Of a DNA stretch of 64,000 bases, positions 50,703-58,772 are shown in pieces. Each line of letters starts with the position of its first letter. Within the stretch, counting starts at the first letter, position 1. The notes below the pieces were generated by a model, which was not told the DNA's origin, did not search any database, and was given only the letters and a program-made list of their open reading frames with translations. The translations under genes and the position numbers were made by a program. This DNA is from Marinisporobacter balticus (GTDB lineage Bacteria; Bacillota; Clostridia; Peptostreptococcales; Thermotaleaceae), in NCBI RefSeq assembly GCF_004345705.1, contig NZ_SLWV01000005.1:62001-126000 (forward strand), in the 5' to 3' direction.

Positions 50703-51230
50703 TTAATTTCGGCACTCTTGCGGCATATTAATTTCTTCAATCTGTAAACAATTTCTATTTAGCATCTTGTACATCTTGTGTATGGCTTTATTTTTTATTT
50801 CTCTACATTGGCGTTCCTCTATATTGATTTCAAAGGTAATATAACGCCAAATCTTTTTTTGCATATATTTCATTTGAATGATTTGTTTTTCTAAATCTGT
50901 TAAACTCTCTATTGCATTATGAATTCTTTTTAGAAACCGTTCGATATGCCTTTTCTCAAATTCAAACAAATCAATTTTATCTTGTATTTCAAAATCTTTT
51001 AGTACTTGTGCTTCTGTTTTGGAAAATAGATTGTTGGTTTTTATAAAGTTTTCATAATCTATTCCTTTTAGACTTAAATACTGCATGTCTTTTAAATCTC
51101 CAATTTGTAATTCAATTTCTTTTATCTTCGCTTCATATTGTTTTAAATTTTTTAATATGATTTCAATTTTTTTCATGTTCACCTTTTTTTCATTATCGCT
51201 ATTTATGTTTTCTATTTTCTCCGTATGCAT
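50703..51230 (-). CDS. Sigma-70 region-4-like late regulator (ArpU/XpaF type)
   Basis: A 175-residue DNA-binding protein: long helices (KIEIILKNLKQYEAKIKEIELQIGDL) and then a region-4-like segment, SLTDLEKQIIQMKYMQKKIWRYIT, followed by the EERQCREIKNKAIHKMYKML recognition helix. It resembles RinA/ArpU late transcription activators and the PBSX sigma-like factor. It is the first gene of the tailocin, and the candidate activator site (TGCCG-AAG-GTGCC) lies both upstream of it and over its last codons. It likely switches on the structural genes and itself. Confidence 0.75.
   Translation of the reverse strand: MHTEKIENINSDNEKKVNMKKIEIILKNLKQYEAKIKEIELQIGDLKDMQYLSLKGIDYENFIKTNNLFSKTEAQVLKDFEIQDKIDLFEFEKRHIERFLKRIHNAIESLTDLEKQIIQMKYMQKKIWRYITFEINIEERQCREIKNKAIHKMYKMLNRNCLQIEEINMPQECRN
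50710..50725 (-). promoter_or_regulatory. Candidate late activator site, downstream copy
   Basis: On the minus strand TGCCGCAAGAGTGCCG, two TGCC half-sites one helical turn apart. It overlaps the last codons of the regulator gene and precedes the structural operon by about 120 bases. It matches the copy at 51367 at 13 of 15 positions (TGCCG-AAG-GTGCC). A -10-like TATACT follows about 28 bases downstream. Confidence 0.6.
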
Positions 51231-51366
51231 AAAGCCTCACCCTCCTTAAGGATTTGAAAATATATGAGCAATTTAAAATATACTTAGTAGTATTATTTGT
51301 AATTAATTCAATTTCATGGAATACATTTTCTTATTTTAGAGTATAATATATATATTTATAATAAAT

Positions 51367-51383
51367 TGGCACGCTTCCGGCAC
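51367..51383 (-). promoter_or_regulatory. Candidate late activator site, upstream copy
   Basis: On the minus strand GTGCCGGAAGCGTGCCA, a direct repeat of GTGCC with 11-base spacing, in the leader of the regulator gene. It is followed by an AT-rich stretch with a TATACT about 22 bases later. It lies just after the LexA-controlled promoter (51425-51430), so the regulator could also act on its own gene. It also overlaps a CCGG/CCGG hairpin. Confidence 0.6.
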
Positions 51384-51424
51384 TTTACCGGAGATTTTAT
51401 GGTTTATACTAACGATTATACAAA

Positions 51425-51452
51425 ATTATACCACAAATCGAACGCATGTTCG
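51425..51452 (-). promoter_or_regulatory. Tailocin promoter with overlapping LexA box (SOS operator)
   Basis: On the minus strand a perfect -10 TATAAT (51425-51430) lies just downstream of the Gram-positive LexA box CGAAC-N4-GTTCG (51439-51452; flanked by AT/AT to give arms of seven bases). The box covers the -35 position (TCGAAC) and most of the spacer. LexA bound here would block transcription and DNA damage would relieve it, the classical way tailocins are induced. Confidence 0.85.
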
Positions 51453-51592
51453 ATCTTTTGTTTTAAAAAAATATCCTTTCTTCTGCTCTATACTTTTTGT
51501 TTTAAAAATAATCCCTTCGTTTTATCAAATCCTAAAATTTCTTAATGATATCTTTTATTGTTAAATCTTCTTATAGCTTTCTCAAAAAAACA

Positions 51593-51644
51593 TTGACAAA
51601 TAAAACCAAATTCGATTATACTGTGTATATCGATTATATACAGT
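51593..51644 (+). promoter_or_regulatory. Promoter and operator of the GntR-ABC transporter operon
   Basis: TTGACA (51593-51598), a 17-base spacer and TTATAC (51616-51621). Directly over and after the -10 lies an inverted repeat, ACTGT-G-TATAT / ATATACAGTA (51620-51644). A GntR-family repressor of the YtrA group binds such repeats, and the first gene of the operon encodes one, so autorepression is likely. Confidence 0.7.
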
Positions 51645-51675
51645 ATATACAATTTTAAATTAAAAGAGGGATGCT

Positions 51676-52050
51676 ATGAATATCATTGTTTCCAACACAT
51701 CACAAGATCCAATCTATGAACAAATTGCAAAACAAATAAAAAATCTTATTTTAAAAGGTATACTTCAAGCAGGGGAGATGCTCCCTTCTATACGCAGTTT
51801 AGCAAAAGAATTACAAATTAGTGTCATTACTTCAAAACGCGCTTATGAAGAACTTGAAAAGGAAGGTTTTATTGAAACTGTGCATGGAAAAGGTTCCTTC
51901 GTAACCCCTCAAAACAAGGCGCTTTTAAAAGAACAACGTCTAAAAATTATTGAAGAAAAACTTACAGTCGTAGTGATGGAAAGTAAAGTTTTAAACATAT
52001 CTATAGATGAATTAAAAGAAATGCTTACGCTTTTATATGAGGAGGTTTAA
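51676..52050 (+). CDS. GntR-family repressor (YtrA subfamily)
   Basis: A 124-residue regulator. An N-terminal winged helix (PIYEQIAKQIKNLILKGILQ and then SIRSLAKELQISVITSKRAYEELEKEGF) is followed by a short C-terminal helical arm of about 45 residues, the YtrA layout. The arm is too small to bind a large effector. YtrA-type repressors control the ABC transporters encoded next to them and respond to cell-wall-active antibiotics in Bacillus. The ABC ATPase gene follows immediately with overlapped stop and start. Confidence 0.92.
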   Translation: MNIIVSNTSQDPIYEQIAKQIKNLILKGILQAGEMLPSIRSLAKELQISVITSKRAYEELEKEGFIETVHGKGSFVTPQNKALLKEQRLKIIEEKLTVVVMESKVLNISIDELKEMLTLLYEEV

Positions 52051-52052
52051 TG

Positions 52053-52913
52053 ATGGAAAACATATTAGAAATAAAAAATGTCACTAAAACTTTTAAAGGC
52101 TTTGAATTAAAAAATATTGGTTTTCACTTAGAGAAAGGCTATATTATGGGATTTATTGGTCCAAATGGTGCAGGAAAAACAACGACCATTAAACTTATTA
52201 TGAATCTTATAAAAAGGGATACAGGCATCATAAAAGTTTTTGGATTAGATAATATAAAGGATGAACAATGCATAAAAAATAGAGTGGGTTTTGTTTATGG
52301 TGAAAATTATTTTTATGATGAACTTTCTTTATTAGAGATGAAAAAAATTGTTGCCCCTTTCTATTCAAGTTGGGATGACAAACAATTTTATCATTATATA
52401 AATAAATTTAATTTACCTTTAAACAAGAAAATTAAAGCACTTTCAAAGGGGATGAGAATGAAGTTTGCATTGGTGCTAGCCCTTTCTCACAATGCAGAAT
52501 TTATTATTATGGATGAACCCACTTCAGGATTAGACCCTGTTTTTCGAAATGAACTTTTAGGAATATTATACGATCTTATGCAGGACGAAAATAAAGGCAT
52601 CTTGTTTTCTACGCATATTACAACCGATTTAGATAAAATAGCAGATTATATTACTTTTATTAATAATGGCGAAATTATTTTTAGTGAGCAAAAGGATGCA
52701 TTACTTGAAAGCTATGCCATTATTAAAGGTTCTAATGAGATTTTAGATAAGGATATAATGAAAGAATTTGTAGGGGTCAAAGAAAATCGCTTTGGTTTTG
52801 AAGCTTTAACAAAAGATATAGAAAAAGCGCGTCAAATTTTTAAAAATAGGGTAATCATTGAAAAACCTTCTTTAGAAGATATTATACTTTATACCGTAAG
52901 GGGGAATGTATAA
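52053..52913 (+). CDS. ABC transporter ATP-binding protein
   Basis: A 286-residue ATPase subunit. Walker A is GPNGAGKTT (about residues 36-44), the signature is LSKGMRMK (variant of LSGGQ) and Walker B is FIIMDEPTSGLDP. The start ATG at 52053 is seven bases after GGAGG; the ATG three bases earlier is nearer the site. It works with the permease that follows (stop and start share a base). The substrate is not evident; the GntR/ABC layout resembles antibiotic or cell-envelope stress transporters. Confidence 0.92.
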   Translation: MENILEIKNVTKTFKGFELKNIGFHLEKGYIMGFIGPNGAGKTTTIKLIMNLIKRDTGIIKVFGLDNIKDEQCIKNRVGFVYGENYFYDELSLLEMKKIVAPFYSSWDDKQFYHYINKFNLPLNKKIKALSKGMRMKFALVLALSHNAEFIIMDEPTSGLDPVFRNELLGILYDLMQDENKGILFSTHITTDLDKIADYITFINNGEIIFSEQKDALLESYAIIKGSNEILDKDIMKEFVGVKENRFGFEALTKDIEKARQIFKNRVIIEKPSLEDIILYTVRGNV

Positions 52914-53578
52914 TGTTTCATTTAATCGTGAAGGAGTTACGTATTCAAAAAAGAAGTTTTCTACTTGCACTTTTTTATCCGATCTTTGCTATTTATGTTT
53001 TTGGTAAACCAGAGTTTTCAGAGTCTATATATATCATGATAGCTGTAGCAATCAGTTATATATTCGCATTAACAGCACTTGCTTATGATGAAAAAAACAA
53101 TAGTGATGTCCTTCTTTTAAGTTTACCCATTAAGAAACGTCATATTGTAATCGCTAAATATTTATCTATATTTGTATTTTGTATAATCGGTATTGTCATT
53201 TCTGGAGGTATGGGCGCAATCCTTCACTTAAGTGGATATTTTTCAGATTTAAGATTTATCAATTTTATAGATATGATTGCTGTATTTACGAGCATGGGAA
53301 TCTTAATGGCTTTGTATTATCCTTTTTATTTTAAATTTGGTGCCAATCACATACGATTATTAAATATTTGTTTCTTTATGCTAGTTTTCTTTGCGCCTAG
53401 TACACTGCTAAAGCTTTTACTTAAAAATGATAGTTCTCCTTTTATGCAACAGTTAATAAAAGTAATTACCCATATGTCTTCCAAGGTCTTTGGTTTATTT
53501 ATGTTTATCATTGTTATGATCATCATGGCAATTTCTTTACTCATTTCTCTTAAGATTTATGAGCATAAGGATTTTTAA
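52913..53578 (+). CDS. ABC-2 type permease
   Basis: A 221-residue membrane protein with six segments and no soluble domain. It begins MFHLIVKELRIQKRSFLLAL and carries YDEKNNSDVLLLSLPIKKRHIVIAKYLS, the cytoplasmic coupling element of ABC-2 permeases. It partners with the upstream ATPase. The operon seems to end here; the next gene has its own leader. Confidence 0.88.
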   Translation: MFHLIVKELRIQKRSFLLALFYPIFAIYVFGKPEFSESIYIMIAVAISYIFALTALAYDEKNNSDVLLLSLPIKKRHIVIAKYLSIFVFCIIGIVISGGMGAILHLSGYFSDLRFINFIDMIAVFTSMGILMALYYPFYFKFGANHIRLLNICFFMLVFFAPSTLLKLLLKNDSSPFMQQLIKVITHMSSKVFGLFMFIIVMIIMAISLLISLKIYEHKDF

Positions 53579-53658
53579 TAATATTCATTTTTCATATTTT
53601 CAGCTTATAAATAGCCTATTGGGTTATTTGTAATAAATTATAAAATGGAGGGATAGAA

Positions 53659-54636
53659 ATGAAAAACAAAAAAATCACTTTGCTGATGGTGCTAGTACTC
53701 ATGGTATCTATGACCATCACATCTATGGCACAGGGGGAAATAACAAAAGACGGTTTGACTGCATCAGAAATGCTTATAAAAGCAAGTGAAACCATGGATA
53801 CCACATATCATACCTTTAAGTTCAGCGGTACCATGAATATAAATACAAAAATTACAGGCTCTATGGCCACTCCCAAAACAGACGCTGAAGGAAATATAAT
53901 TGAAGAAGAAAAGAAAATAGACAAAAATACAGAAATGATAATGACCCAAGAAGGAATCTTTCAAAAGCCTCAAAAGGTATATGTGAAAACAATCGCTTCA
54001 TTAAAAAATATGCCAGAAGGACAAAATCAGACTTCTGAAGTATTCATGGAAAATGGATCTATGTATATGCGAACAGCCAAAGGTGAAAAATGGATCAAAA
54101 TAGATATTGATCCGATTATGCAAGAATTTCAAAGCATGTTAGGCAGTAATTCATCTAATATAGCTCTAACAAAAGAGCAGATGGATCTATTTGGCATGTA
54201 TGCTTCTTATGATGCGGATGCAGTCGTTGATGGTAAATCCTATTATGTGATGGATGTTACGATGAATAGTGCTGCTTTAAAAGAATTGTGCAGTAAAGTT
54301 GCTGATAAGATGTTAGATCAGATACAAAAAACAGAAACACAAACAGAAAAAACGGATGCCAAAACAGCACCGAAAATTAGTCAAGAAGAATTAAAACAAC
54401 AAATACAAGAAACATTTTCTAAAATGAAGATGGAGATTACATACAAATACTATATAAACCAAGAAACAAAAATGTATGAATTTATGGATATTGCGCAAAC
54501 AATAGATATGGATATGGAAAAAATGCATACAAATACCGTTTCAAATGGAAAATATAAATATTATGATTTCAACAAGGAAGTTACTTTCCCTGTAATCAAC
54601 CCTGAAGATATCCAAGATCTCAGTCCATTAAAATAG
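53659..54636 (+). CDS. Exported DUF6612-like protein
   Basis: A 325-residue secreted protein. A signal peptide (KKITLLMVLVLMVSMTITSMAQ) ends near residue 25, with no lipobox Cys. The rest has beta-rich repeats of the form FKFSGTMNINTKITGSMATPKT typical of DUF6612/LolA-like proteins, and a long Gln/Lys-rich linker (KTETQTEKTDAKTAPKISQEE). The function is unknown. Preceded by GGAGGG and followed by a strong terminator, so it is monocistronic. Confidence 0.75.
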   Translation: MKNKKITLLMVLVLMVSMTITSMAQGEITKDGLTASEMLIKASETMDTTYHTFKFSGTMNINTKITGSMATPKTDAEGNIIEEEKKIDKNTEMIMTQEGIFQKPQKVYVKTIASLKNMPEGQNQTSEVFMENGSMYMRTAKGEKWIKIDIDPIMQEFQSMLGSNSSNIALTKEQMDLFGMYASYDADAVVDGKSYYVMDVTMNSAALKELCSKVADKMLDQIQKTETQTEKTDAKTAPKISQEELKQQIQETFSKMKMEITYKYYINQETKMYEFMDIAQTIDMDMEKMHTNTVSNGKYKYYDFNKEVTFPVINPEDIQDLSPLK

Positions 54637-54653
54637 TTCCTTAAAGCATATGA

Positions 54654-54692
54654 AAAACAACCTCTTTTACTTTTTATTTAGAGGTTGTTTTT
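54654..54692 (+). terminator. Terminator of the DUF6612-like gene
   Basis: Inverted repeat AAAACAACCTCT / AGAGGTTGTTTT followed by a T-run. Confidence 0.88.
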
Positions 54693-54733
54693 TTATAAAA
54701 AATAATATAAGTAATTTGATATAAGCACCTTCC

Positions 54734-55231
54734 CTATTTGTTCAACCACAAAATAGATAAATTTAAAATCCCTGCAAATGCTACCCATACAATATAAGGT
54801 ATGAATAAATACCCTGCAACCTTGTCTAATCGATAAAACTTGATACAAGTTATAATGATCAGTATTAACAATATGAGCAATTCAATCAATGCCAATCCCC
54901 TTAATGCCAATCCAAAGAAAAGGATAGACCAGAAAAAATTGAAAAATAATTGTAGCCCATAATAAAATAACGCATTTTTCCCCCTGGCTTTTTCTGATTT
55001 TAACATCCAGATTCTATAGCTAGCAATGCCCATAAGAAAAAATAAAATTGGCCAAACAACCCCAAATACCCACGGTGGTGGCGCAAATTTAGGTTGAATC
55101 AGATTTTGATACTTTCCATAAGCATCTTTCGTTAGAAAACCACTTAATAGTCCCACTAGTTCAGGTATAAAAATGCACACAATCAATGTAAAAATATTTT
55201 TCTTTCCTCTCATTTTTATAATATTTGGCAT
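54734..55231 (-). CDS. TspO/MBR-family membrane protein
   Basis: A 165-residue protein with five membrane segments and the TspO signature PPPWVFGVVWPILFFLMGIA (porphyrin/cholesterol-binding region). It also has LQLFFNFFWSILFFG. TspO proteins bind tetrapyrroles and are linked to oxidative-stress responses. ATG at 55231 is preferred because GGAGGGAAGGATC precedes it. Convergent with the DUF6612-like gene, so it is a single unit. Confidence 0.92.
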   Translation of the reverse strand: MPNIIKMRGKKNIFTLIVCIFIPELVGLLSGFLTKDAYGKYQNLIQPKFAPPPWVFGVVWPILFFLMGIASYRIWMLKSEKARGKNALFYYGLQLFFNFFWSILFFGLALRGLALIELLILLILIIITCIKFYRLDKVAGYLFIPYIVWVAFAGILNLSILWLNK

Positions 55232-55445
55232 GATCCTTCCCTCCATTCATTGCAAAGGTCTTCTATTATTATAAGATATGTAATAAATTCTTAAAATATT
55301 ATGCTTTCAAAAACTCTCCCGATACAAATGAAACTTTAAAAAATTATCGAGCAAGAAATTTTTGGATCTGATTTTAAAAATTGATACATTTTGTAGACAA
55401 GTTTTGGAAACACTTTTACTATACTAGAATAGAGGAGAGTGGAAC

Positions 55446-56054
55446 TTGTTTATGAATACTACCGTTTCTTTGTCAAATGAACCCATTCATGTTGACTCTG
55501 CTACTGCTGTTTATGATTTTGATAAAATGTTTACAGCATATATAGACACTTATTTTACAAGTCAGTATAAGGATTTGGTCATTATATGTATTGGTACGGA
55601 TCGGTCTACCGGAGATGCTTTAGGTCCTTTGATTGGACATAAACTAGAAAAATCTTTAAAAAGACATGATAATGTTTTTGTTCATGGCACATTAGATCAA
55701 CCTGTCCACGCTAAGAACCTTGATACTTCCATTGATTTTATTTACAAAACATATAAAAGCCCCTTCGTCATTGCCATTGATGCTTGCCTAGGCAAATTAG
55801 AAAGCGTTGGCCGTATTCGTATAGGGAGTGGTCCATTAAAACCAGGAGCTGGTGTAAATAAAACGCTCCCTTCTATAGGAAATATGCATATTACAGGAAT
55901 TGTAAATCTTGGAGGTTTTATGGAATACATTGTATTACAAAACACAAGGTTACATCTTGTCATGAAAATGGCAGATACGATTGCAGATGGTATTCAATAT
56001 AGTCTATGGAAATATTTAAAAAGGATAGAAAAAGAGCAGACTATGATTAACTAA
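55446..56054 (+). CDS. yyaC: Spore protease YyaC-like protein (DUF1256)
   Basis: A 202-residue protein of the YyaC family, related in fold to the GPR protease that degrades small acid-soluble spore proteins at germination. Typical segments are CIGTDRSTGDALGPLIG, HGTLDQPVHAKNL and AIDACLGKLESVGRIRIG. The start is probably TTG at 55446 (GGAGAG eight bases upstream); ATG two codons later is also possible. Its presence marks a spore former. The stop codon is inside the terminator stem. Confidence 0.92.
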   Translation: MFMNTTVSLSNEPIHVDSATAVYDFDKMFTAYIDTYFTSQYKDLVIICIGTDRSTGDALGPLIGHKLEKSLKRHDNVFVHGTLDQPVHAKNLDTSIDFIYKTYKSPFVIAIDACLGKLESVGRIRIGSGPLKPGAGVNKTLPSIGNMHITGIVNLGGFMEYIVLQNTRLHLVMKMADTIADGIQYSLWKYLKRIEKEQTMIN

Positions 56055-56076
56055 ATCATAGTCTGCTCTTTTTTTA
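56029..56076 (+). terminator. Terminator of yyaC
   Basis: AAAGAGCAGACTATGATT pairs with AATCATAGTCTGCTCTTT, an 18-base stem overlapping the stop codon, followed by a T-run. Very strong hairpin for a spore gene. Confidence 0.9.
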
Positions 56077-56101
56077 CTTACTTAGGAAAGTATCACCTTT
56101 T

Positions 56102-56368
56102 TTAGAATAGGGATTCATACGCTCTCTTTTCTATCGCATAAATAATTTCATCCATATGCTTATTTTTTATATTGATTACAATAGCCCCTTTATCCATATC
56201 GATTACATTATCAAAATTACCCAGATAACTTAAGGAACTTTGATCACTATCATAAAGAATGGCATCTACAGTTCCTTCATAGTTTTCATATACCACTTTA
56301 TATCCTCTTGACACTAATTCATTCTCTATACTTTTAAGATTATTTTGTACAGCCACGACCTTCGGCAT
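56102..56368 (-). CDS. YkuS-family (UPF0180) protein
   Basis: An 88-residue protein (MPKVVAVQNNLKSIENELVS, then DAILYDSDQSSLSYLGNFDNV) of the UPF0180/YkuS family found in Firmicutes near sporulation and sulfur genes. The fold resembles a small alpha/beta domain; the activity is unknown. Followed by a short gap to yyaC on the other strand. Confidence 0.85.
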   Translation of the reverse strand: MPKVVAVQNNLKSIENELVSRGYKVVYENYEGTVDAILYDSDQSSLSYLGNFDNVIDMDKGAIVINIKNKHMDEIIYAIEKRAYESLF

Positions 56369-56425
56369 ATAAATACACCTCCTAGTTGTATTATTACTAG
56401 AAGGTTTTATTTTTATACTTTTCTA

Positions 56426-56950
56426 TCATGCTATTTTTACGTATTCATCTAAAGATTTATTTTTTGCTCGATCTAATGCTTGAAGTTCCTCAGCTGAAAG
56501 CGTATGGGTCGATTTTCCATCTTTTATCGTTTTTCCATAAACGATACTATTATTTCTACTATATATATTTGTTAAAATAAATCCTGTGTTTTGCTCATTT
56601 AATAATGCAATCGTAAAGCTTAAGCTTCCTCCTACATCATCAAATGCATTGTATTGTACAAACCCTACCTTTTGAATACTATAAAGTAACTTTCTTTCAA
56701 CGTTTTCTATGAGTGCATCCATTTTGTTCATTCGAATATCTAGATGATCTATCTTTTGATAGTACTCATGGATAATTTCTTCAATATTTTTCCCTTCAAT
56801 ATTATTAGATAATCGTTCATATTTTTTCTTTAACTTTGAAAGCTTCGCTCCTTGTATACATAAAATCACTAATGATAATATGCTTATAATAACGCTATAC
56901 AACACAATTATTTCAAAATTCTGTTTTATAAAACTAAATATATAATCCAT
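56426..56950 (-). CDS. DUF4446-family membrane protein
   Basis: A 174-residue protein with a single N-terminal membrane segment (about 10-32; IIVLYSVIISILSLVILCIQG), a coiled region (KLKKKYERLSNNIEGKNIEE) and the conserved DUF4446 C-terminal block (QNTGFILTNIYSRNNSIVYGK, then LSAEELQALDRAK). Such proteins occur near parB/noc in many clostridia, here not. Function unknown. Confidence 0.82.
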   Translation of the reverse strand: MDYIFSFIKQNFEIIVLYSVIISILSLVILCIQGAKLSKLKKKYERLSNNIEGKNIEEIIHEYYQKIDHLDIRMNKMDALIENVERKLLYSIQKVGFVQYNAFDDVGGSLSFTIALLNEQNTGFILTNIYSRNNSIVYGKTIKDGKSTHTLSAEELQALDRAKNKSLDEYVKIA

Positions 56951-57016
56951 AATTTCCCACCCCTTCTAAATACTTTTCTATCCTCTATATTATCTCATGG
57001 AAACCCCAAAAAATAA

Positions 57017-57050
57017 ATAGTATGTGCGATTTATTTTCACACATACCATC
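57017..57050 (-). terminator. Terminator of the cysteine-desulfurase-like gene
   Basis: Inverted repeat GTATGTG / CACATAC with a 13-base loop, followed on the minus strand by TATTTATTTTTTGG. A moderate terminator. Confidence 0.7.
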
Positions 57051-57067
57051 CTTTCCCATCAAGGAAT

Positions 57068-58219
57068 TTATGCTTGCTCTAATTCATCACAAATTTTTTT
57101 TAACGCATCTACTGCTTTTTCTATATCATCCTTTGTTGTAAAATATCCTAAACTAAATCGTACGACGCCCTGCTCAAAGGTTCCAATTGTTTTGTGAGCA
57201 ATAGGTGCACAATGGAGTCCTGCGCGAACAGCTATATTAAAAACTTTATCGAGTACATAGCTTACTTCTGATGAATCTTCATCACCAATATTTATTGCGA
57301 TGACAGCTGCTTGTTTTTTTTCATCTTTTGGACCGTATATACGTATTTTTTCAATTTTCTGTAATTCTGAAATCATATATCCAGTCAATGCTTCTTCATG
57401 TTTTTGAATCTTGTCTAGTCCTTCTTTTAAAATAAATTCAATGCCCGCGCCTAGACCCACGATCCCTGGGGTATTCGGTGTTCCACTTTCATATCTATCA
57501 GGTATGATTTCTGGTTGGGTCAAGAGTTCTGATTTGCTTCCTGTCCCACCTTCTTTCATTTGCTGTAAAACTACACCTTCTCTTATATAGAGTATCCCCG
57601 TACCTTGAGGTCCTAGTAATCCTTTATGTCCTGGAGCAGCAAGTAAATCTATATTCATCTTCTCCACATCGATCTTATAAACGCCCGCTGTTTGTGCAGC
57701 ATCTACTAAGAATAAAATATCATTTATTTTTGCAATTTCTCCTATTTTTTCTATTGGCATCAGGGTTCCTGTTACATTTGATGCATGGGTAGTTGCAATA
57801 AGTTTTGTATTCGCTTTTATCTCTTTTTCAATCCGTGTTGGATCAAGCATACCTGATACATCACATTGAACCATTGTATATTCTACCCCTAAAGCTTCAA
57901 GGGTAACGATCGGACGAATCATTGAGTTATGTTCCATACTTGTTGTAATCACATGGTCCCCCGGCTTTAGTATTCCTTTCAATGCCAAATTCAAAGAATC
58001 TGTAGCATTACAAGTAAAAATAAGTTGCATAGGATTGTCAATATTAAATAGTTTGCAAATTAATTCTCTTGTATTATGAATGGCTCTCCCTGCCTCTAAT
58101 GCTAATTTATGGCCGGATCTTCCAGGATTTGCACCATATTCTCGCATGCATTTATCCATGGCTACATATACATTTTCTGGCTTAGGATAAGTGGTTGCAG
58201 CATTATCTAAATAAATCAC
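57068..58219 (-). CDS. Cysteine desulfurase-like PLP enzyme (class V aminotransferase)
   Basis: A 383-residue enzyme of the class V aminotransferase family: IYLDNAATTYPKPENVY at the start, the PLP histidine/aspartate region ATTHASNVTGTL and LFLVDAAQTAG, and the Schiff-base Lys in APGHKGLLGPQGTG. The catalytic Cys lies in RAGLHCAPIAH. GTG at 58219 is chosen because GAGGGGG precedes it. Enzymes of this subgroup release sulfur or selenium from cysteine or selenocysteine. With yedF and DUF3343 elsewhere in the window, a selenium-handling role is possible but is inference. Confidence 0.85.
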   Translation of the reverse strand: MIYLDNAATTYPKPENVYVAMDKCMREYGANPGRSGHKLALEAGRAIHNTRELICKLFNIDNPMQLIFTCNATDSLNLALKGILKPGDHVITTSMEHNSMIRPIVTLEALGVEYTMVQCDVSGMLDPTRIEKEIKANTKLIATTHASNVTGTLMPIEKIGEIAKINDILFLVDAAQTAGVYKIDVEKMNIDLLAAPGHKGLLGPQGTGILYIREGVVLQQMKEGGTGSKSELLTQPEIIPDRYESGTPNTPGIVGLGAGIEFILKEGLDKIQKHEEALTGYMISELQKIEKIRIYGPKDEKKQAAVIAINIGDEDSSEVSYVLDKVFNIAVRAGLHCAPIAHKTIGTFEQGVVRFSLGYFTTKDDIEKAVDALKKICDELEQA

Positions 58220-58290
58220 CCTAAATCCCCCTCGTATTTTATTCATCTTTTTTATCATTGTATGCATAAAAAACTTCACATGAAACGCAA

Positions 58291-58605
58291 TTATATTGCT
58301 TGGGCTACAATAATAATATTAGATACCTCAAATATTTTTTTGATTAAATCAAAATACTCTCGAATAATAATCGCTCTATGGTTTTCCCCATGGGTAATAA
58401 TAATCATATCTTTTTCATGCTTTTTTATTTTAATCAAACTATTAAAATATTTTTCAAAATCTTTTATTTCTACTGTTTGTTTTAATTTTTGAAAAGCTTC
58501 TTCTATATTTGTATTCTTTAGTCGTTCTTCCATAGGTGTAAATTTCTCCATATATATTTCTTCTGGAATATCTAGGAATGACTTCATATATACATCTTGA
58601 TTCAT
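58291..58605 (-). CDS. Small protein resembling DnaA domain I (stand-alone)
   Basis: A 104-residue protein. Its C-terminal 60 residues (DFEKYFNSLIKIKKHEKDMIII, then HRAIIIREYFDLIKKIFEVSN) align in pattern with the N-terminal domain I of DnaA, in which FxxWF...L...Y.dLI are conserved. No AAA+ or DNA-binding domain is present. Domain I in DnaA binds DnaB and regulators, so a free copy might modulate initiation. The match is by pattern only. AGGAGG lies six bases before ATG at 58605. Confidence 0.45.
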   Translation of the reverse strand: MNQDVYMKSFLDIPEEIYMEKFTPMEERLKNTNIEEAFQKLKQTVEIKDFEKYFNSLIKIKKHEKDMIIITHGENHRAIIIREYFDLIKKIFEVSNIIIVAQAI

Positions 58606-58772
58606 CATTTTCCTCCTCATAATTCTGATTTACGTATATTATATCAAATGTTCTTCCATCCTATCATAAATTTTTTCTATGATTATTAAAGTAGTATAGA
58701 ATGATTTTGAAAATTTCCTAGGAAATATCCAAAAACTTTAAACAATCCACTAATTTTCAAGCATATTATTGT

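Larger units (their letters stand above)
36003..51452 (-). mobile_element. R-type tailocin (diffocin/PBSX-like contractile tail) gene cluster
   Basis: A single minus-strand run of about 20 genes. It has a regulator, small proteins, tail terminator, sheath, tube, chaperone with frameshift, tape measure, XkdP-, XkdQ-, XkdR- and XkdS-like baseplate parts, and two baseplate-J/DUF2313/fibre modules. Small proteins, holin and endolysin complete it. Capsid, portal, terminase, protease, integrase and replication genes are absent, and the edges lie between ordinary genes (plsC and a GntR-ABC unit). This is the content of contractile bacteriocins such as C. difficile diffocins, not of an intact prophage. 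A LexA box covers the promoter. Confidence 0.85.

Noticed and set aside
51367..51383. Plus-strand TGGCACG-CTTC-CGGC resembles a sigma-54 promoter
   Set aside because: The -12 element should be TTGC and the motif faces away from the tailocin with no gene start suitably placed; the minus-strand direct repeat explains it better.
36003..51452. Complete temperate prophage
   Set aside because: No integrase, terminase, portal, capsid or replication genes and no attachment-site repeats were seen at the borders.
55446..55451. ATG at 55452 as the only start of yyaC
   Set aside because: The ribosome binding site spacing (about eight bases) fits the TTG two codons earlier better, so that start is retained with the ATG noted.
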